Source: Gossypium raimondii
Taxonomy: Eukaryota; Streptophyta; Magnoliopsida; Malvales; Malvaceae
Assembly (NCBI RefSeq): GCF_025698545.1
Contig: NC_068573.1
Span: forward strand, 2,795,001-2,859,000
Reading direction: 5' to 3'
DNA: 64,000 bases
Below the pieces are notes generated by a model, which had not been told where the DNA came from, made no database searches, and saw nothing but the letters and a program-made list of their open reading frames with translations. Both the position numbers and the translations under genes were made by a program. The first letter of the stretch is position 1. The number at the start of each line of letters is the position of its first letter. Below, piece by piece: positions 59,094 through 64,000 of the stretch.

Positions 59094-60429
59094 CTCCCCA
59101 TTGGTAGATAACATGTCTCGTTAAAACTTTACTAAGATAAAAATCCCGTGGGAAAAAAAAATTCCTAGTGAAAGAAAAAAAAGTACTCATATATATAATA
59201 CGCATAATATGATGCCTCATTAAAAACCTTACTAGGAAAACCCAAAGGGACAAACCTCGGTTAAGGAAAAAAGAGTACAACGCGTGTTTACCCCCTCATG
59301 AAAACATCATATACTTTCTCATATTCTACGTATTCAATTTTGAATACTAGTTTTTCAAATGACCAGTTGAAATTATTTACTAACCATTTATATTACAATT
59401 CTTTTGAAAGTCATGAGTGAGGAAAAATTTGGAAAAATATATTTTGATCTCTTCAGAAGTTTCAATAATAATCATAACAAACTTTAATCATGATTCTTCT
59501 ATAAAAATATAAACAGTATTTTGAATCATTTTATAATCCTCCAACTATTATTGACTAGGTCAAATTTACCACATATGTTCAATTATTTCAATTCATATAA
59601 ATGAACAATTTGCCAATAATTTCAATATGTTTTGACATTCTAAATCTTTCAAGGATTTTAATATAAACTTTACTATATAGTGATTCACAAAAGGTTGTAA
59701 CGACAACCATTAGACATAAATTAAATCTTTTATCAATTGTCAATTTAACAATATATCTAAAAGTTATTACATCCATCACAAAATAATATTATATCTTTTC
59801 ATAATCAATGCTAGGACTTAGCAAAAAATTTCATATTTTATTTCACTTTTATGAACTACTTCATTTTCACCCTTACTATCTTTATACCTTTAGATATTTA
59901 GGCTACTGGTCCAAAAACTTCACAAATTTAATTGTACTTGAGTTGTGTCTTTCTATTTTGACCAATCTATTCCATATCTATATTTCTCAATAGATTTATT
60001 TAATATCCTCCTTTTATTTCATTATTTCAATAATAATATTGCATGCAAAACCATTGTCGACCATTTTTATTATCCAGTTCCATATTTTTCTCGAATTGAT
60101 ATAACTTATCGAGATATTTTATTTTCACTATTTTAATATTCAGTTTCAGGTATTTAAATCTCTTCTGGTTACTTATTAGTTATGTCTTGGGTCTCTTCTG
60201 GAGGACTTGCCTCCATTATATAACCATCTAGAAGAATTATTTTCTTTTATGAGAAATTTCATATTTGGAACTTGTAATGAATTACCCTTATTGAACTTCT
60301 GGTTCAAATTACTCTCCCCCTAACTCATTACAAGTTATTATTTCTCTCCCCCTAATGTCGGGAAAACTATCGAATCAAAATAATAATCATAAATCATGTC
60401 ATAATTGAGTCTCCAATACATTTAAAACA

Positions 60430-60620
60430 TATAATAATACAATGAGACTCGTAATTAATATATTCTCAACTTTCTTTGAGGATTCATTCATCTTTTTGCG
60501 TTGTGGTGAAGCAATTGGAACATATATGCACATACAAAAATTTAAAGATGAGAAATATTCAGCTCTTTACCAAAAACCAATTGTAATGGGGTATATTTAT
60601 AACTTATTGACTTGATGCGT
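60430..60620 (-). pseudogene. Copia integrase fragment of the third element
   Basis: Minus-strand translation gives KYTPLQLVFGKELNIS near 60596-60549, then CMCIYVPIASPQRKKMNESS near 60535-60476. These are the usual C-terminal integrase segments in copia pol. Surrounding frames are broken. Confidence 0.75.
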
Positions 60621-62721
60621 ACAACATGTAAATCAACATAATCTCATGTTGAAATAGGAAGTTTAGTTCTCATAAGTAATGATTTAGATATTAATCAAAT
60701 GCGTTCAATCAATAATTTTCTAAACTATTAGACATAAAAATAATAAACTTTTACAAAAGTTTTTCAAACTCAATCAATAAAACTCATCGGTATTAGTAAG
60801 ATGAATTGTCTTAATTGCATGATTTGAAATTAATTATTTAAACAAGCAATATTGCAAACGACAAGTTACAAATTGATAAAACATATGTGATTATTTTGTA
60901 GATGCATCTATCAAAATCATATAATATCAAAACCATCCACATTGTGGATGAATGTGCTTATATTCATTTAAAAAATGTAGTACATTAAATCTCAACTTTA
61001 GCTAGTGAATTTCTAAGAATTAATTTTCATTGAGAACAAACAACAAATCACGAATTCTTTAAATTAAAGAATCTTATGATTCTTTAATGAATGACCATAT
61101 GAATTCTCAATTAATTTCCACATCATATATGATCTAGGATGGTCTAACTGGTCACACCAAGTAGTAAATGCATTTATATCAATAAACTTCTAGTTTACTT
61201 TAACATGCATTTCAATTGTACTAATAATGTCAATATAAATTGTGACAAATTGATAATTTTATTGTCATTTGTTTTATTTTGTATCCACGTATAAATACTA
61301 TTGTAACATTTACTACTAGAAATGTCTAAATCAATGTGAAGTCTATAATGCCACTAAGTCAACAAAATAAATATAATTTTCAAACAATTATATGCAATAT
61401 TTGCTTCAAGGAATATGCCAAAATCTTTAAATATCTAAAAGAAATTATTATAAAATATTTTGAATACTATAGAATTTCAGGTGCATTCAACCATAACGAG
61501 TTTTAGATAGAATTACCATATTCTATTGCTCATAAGTAGATCTTTCACAGTCAAATATTTTATTTTCAACCCATTGACAGGGATGATGACAAAAGCAGAT
61601 CACAAAGATAATCACAGTCAATTCAATTTAATAACAATTTTAATCAATAATTCAATCCTCCCTTTTTTGTCATCCTTTCAAAATAAATATTTATAGCAAT
61701 AGTGATTCATATGAAATATAATCGTTTTCTCATTTACAATTTCAATATAAGATCCATTATAATGAATATTTTTAAAACCAATGAATTAACCATCACAAAA
61801 TATTAATATATTAGTTGTTCTAGAGCTTTCGGCTAATTTTGTATTACCAAATATTGAAATAATATTGGTTTTATTTTCTTTTGTGTTCATTTCAGGAATG
61901 CAATAGATTTACTAGGATGAACTTATAAACATCTAATTTTTTTCATAATCACCATCACAAACATGCGTGGATTTCAAATCAAAATCTATCTATTCATGTT
62001 ATCATGATTAGTCTCTAATTATAATAAACATGATTATAAATAAATCATAGTAAAATATACCGAAGATCTTTAACATCATCGTCATCACCTTAGTTGTTAT
62101 CGGAGCACTATTACAAGTACTAAAATAATTATACTTTCATAAGAACATATTACACATAAGTTATAGAATCTTATGGTACTCTACTAAATTATTTGTACTT
62201 TATAATTTAATCTAAAAGGTATAATGCAATCATTCGACAATAATAAATTAATGAATAAATTAGATCTTTTGAATTTCATTTTCTTTTCTTTAATCAATGG
62301 CAATTGATTAGTACTACTCTCTCACACAATTTTAATCAAATTTCAAGCATACTTAATAACAATAATTTAATCATAAAAAATTAATTATCCAAATATCATG
62401 CATACTATAATTTAATAAAAGAATCTTAGTTTAAAAGAAACCTTAAAAGTAATAATATTTTTTCCATAAAATATATTTACCAAAATCAATCAACAAAGGA
62501 GAAAAAATACCACGTAAGGATTATATAATTTTTTTGCATAAAAGGGTATACAAAATTTAGAGATTTATGTGTACCTAAGTGGTTAAAGATTTAATGATTA
62601 CCCATAGTGCTCATGCCTCAATTGAAATAGTAGCAGCTCTAAAGGGCAATCGATAATAGTAAATTTTGAGATATTTTGTGACTTATGGAGAAAAATAATT
62701 AAAAGAGAATCGTGTTGATAA

Positions 62722-62952
62722 CGTTTTATTAAATATATAGAGAGAGTAAAGAACAAAAAAATGAGAGAGTAAAGAGAGAGCATATTTGATTGATCAATGG
62801 GAATATTTACAAAGATTTTCCAAAGTTTCTATTTATAGGCATAAGAATTATAAATGAAGTAGAGATCTACTTCTAATGACTATTAGAATTTAAGGTACAT
62901 CAAAACTTATCTTGATCTTGATAGACATCTACTTAATAAGATATTCATAATA
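62722..62952 (-). repeat. 5' LTR of third copia element
   Basis: Paired with 58862-59093. The edge at the primer binding site is altered ('acgttttatt' where 'acgtgttat' would be expected). Confidence 0.8.
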
Positions 62953-63184
62953 AATTAATATTTTTAAAATTTTATTATTAATAAAAAATCCAATGATAAT
63001 GTCAACAAAATAAAATGAAATAAGGTTAACCATTCAAAATTCCTCATTTTCCTTAAAAATATTTATTTTGTATTTAATATATTTGATAAGTTTAAAATAA
63101 AAAATATTTAAAATGTTTAAAAATAAATTAAAATTGTTATAAAAACCCTATAAATAGCTAAAATTGAATTTAATGAGTTGGCCC

Positions 63185-63480
63185 TAAATCCTTATATTTA
63201 GAATTTAGTCCTCTAATTTTTCAAAGAATTTAGTTCCTCTACTTTTAAATTTAAAAATATAAGTCCAATTATTAACACTATTAAAGTTTTTTTAAACTTC
63301 AATTTCATTAAGGCATTATTTTTTGTTATACACCAAGTGAGTATTTTTTAATTTTAAAATGTTACACCAGCAGAATTGAAAAATAAATTTAAGGTGATGT
63401 TAACAATTAAACTTGATTTTTGAAATATAAAAATGGAGGGACTAAATTTTAAATTTATAAAAATACAAGAACTTAAAGCA
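63185..63480. repeat. Inverted-repeat (MITE-like) element
   Basis: 63185-63285 ('aaatccttatatttagaatttag', 'agttcctctacttttaaattt', 'ccaattattaacac') is mirrored by 63395-63478 ('gttaacaattaaac', 'aaaaatggagggactaaattt', 'aaaaatacaagaact'). Non-coding. Confidence 0.55.
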
Positions 63481-64000
63481 TATTTTAACTTGATTATTTT
63501 TCCTTTTAAAAAGTACCAACCTAACCTATTAAGTAAAATAGAACAAATAAAATGTATTAAAATGATTTAAAAAACTTAAAACATATTAAAACATTTTTAA
63601 GAAAATGATAAAATTAGACTTGTAATCTAATAATAAATTGTTTAAAATTTAAAATAAATAATAAATAAAATTTAAAATTCAAAAGAACGTGCATATCTAA
63701 CCTAATATATACAATATAAAATAAATTCGACATAGCTTATAGCTTCAAATTTTAAATACACCCGATAAATAAATTTAAAATATATAATATGTTTTAAATT
63801 TGAGATAAATTTAAATTATGTTCTGTATTTATACCGATTAGTTTAGTTGCAATATTTACACTCTTTGTACCAAAAAGTGCAGGGTAAACTACGTCAGTAG
63901 TTGCGCAACTATTATAAGTTTCTTTTTTGTCACCTAATAAAAGGTTATAAAACGATCACACAATTATTTAGTTTTTTTCTTTTATGGTCATCATAAGTTA
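63481..64000. other. AT-rich intergenic DNA
   Basis: Nothing recognised to the end of the window. Confidence 0.4.

Larger units (their letters stand above)
58857..62957 (-). mobile_element. Ty1-copia retrotransposon, heavily decayed, minus strand
   Basis: LTRs are 58862-59093 (3') and about 62722-62952 (5'). The target duplication aatta is perfect at 58857-58861 and 62953-62957. On the minus strand the element begins TGTTATGAATATC (mutated to TATTATG in the 5' copy). A purine tract ATGGGGAG lies just inside the 3' LTR. The primer binding site reads CGTTATCAACACG next to 62722, the type complementary to an internal part of initiator tRNA-Met. The internal 3' leader near 59215-59275 holds a conserved copia motif (minus-strand CCTTAACCGAGGTTTGTCCC type). 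No long frame survives; only the integrase is readable. Confidence 0.85.

Noticed and set aside
1-64000. A novel multi-gene defence or metabolic system
   Set aside because: All intact genes fall in known plant families with independent promoters, and the rest is transposon, MITE or organelle-derived DNA. No set of unknown co-oriented genes exists here.

Overview
Eukaryotic nuclear DNA from a dicot plant. The evidence is AT-rich intergenic sequence, GT-AG introns, plant-only families (CC-NB-ARC-LRR, PLS-class PPR, group I WRKY), several Ty1-copia retrotransposons, many inverted-repeat MITE-like elements and a piece of plastid ycf2. Protein similarity and repeat types that I recall from Malvaceae suggest cotton (Gossypium) or a relative. 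That assignment is inference from memory and was not searched.

Layout. 1-1.7 kb: unclassified retroelement-like sequence. 2.2-6.3 kb (+): two-exon CC-NB-ARC-LRR resistance gene whose intron carries a complex foldback repeat. 6.5-10.4 kb: decayed transposon-type DNA with a ~45-bp minisatellite. 10.8-11.6 kb: long-arm foldback element. 13.2-18.4 kb: retrotransposon remnants, including an LTR-like block full of TATCGATAC motifs and a dead copia pol. 19.4-25.5 kb (-): 16-exon ubiquitin E4 factor (UFD2/MUSE3 type). 26.1-27.4 kb: retroelement remnant. 28.4-29.7 kb (-): UPF0301 (YqgE/AlgH) gene. 31.2-33.0 kb (-): intronless E-class PPR gene. 35.0-37.9 kb (-): nine-exon N-myristoylated CDK-like kinase. 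39.3-48.5 kb: copia element (+) split in its reverse transcriptase by a younger copia element (-). 52.3-54.8 kb (-): group I WRKY gene with one GC-AG intron. 58.05-58.49 kb: nuclear copy of the 5' end of plastid ycf2. 58.86-62.95 kb: third copia element (-), heavily decayed but with LTRs and target duplication readable.

For four of the spliced genes (NLR, E4, kinase, WRKY) and for UPF0301 I joined exons by hand at consensus splice sites. Each joined CDS length is a multiple of three with no internal stop, which supports the models (910, 1053, 700, 508 and 313 or 296 aa).

The genes are independent plant transcription units, not an operon. Two links are worth noting. An NLR lies 13 kb from an E4 factor whose Arabidopsis relative controls NLR turnover. 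The PPR and UPF0301 genes appear to preserve the Arabidopsis neighbour pair At3g29230/At3g29240. I found no undescribed multi-gene system. The novel-looking material is structural: foldback repeats in an intron and immediately after a stop codon, palindrome clusters in an LTR, a non-canonical intron and nested transposons.
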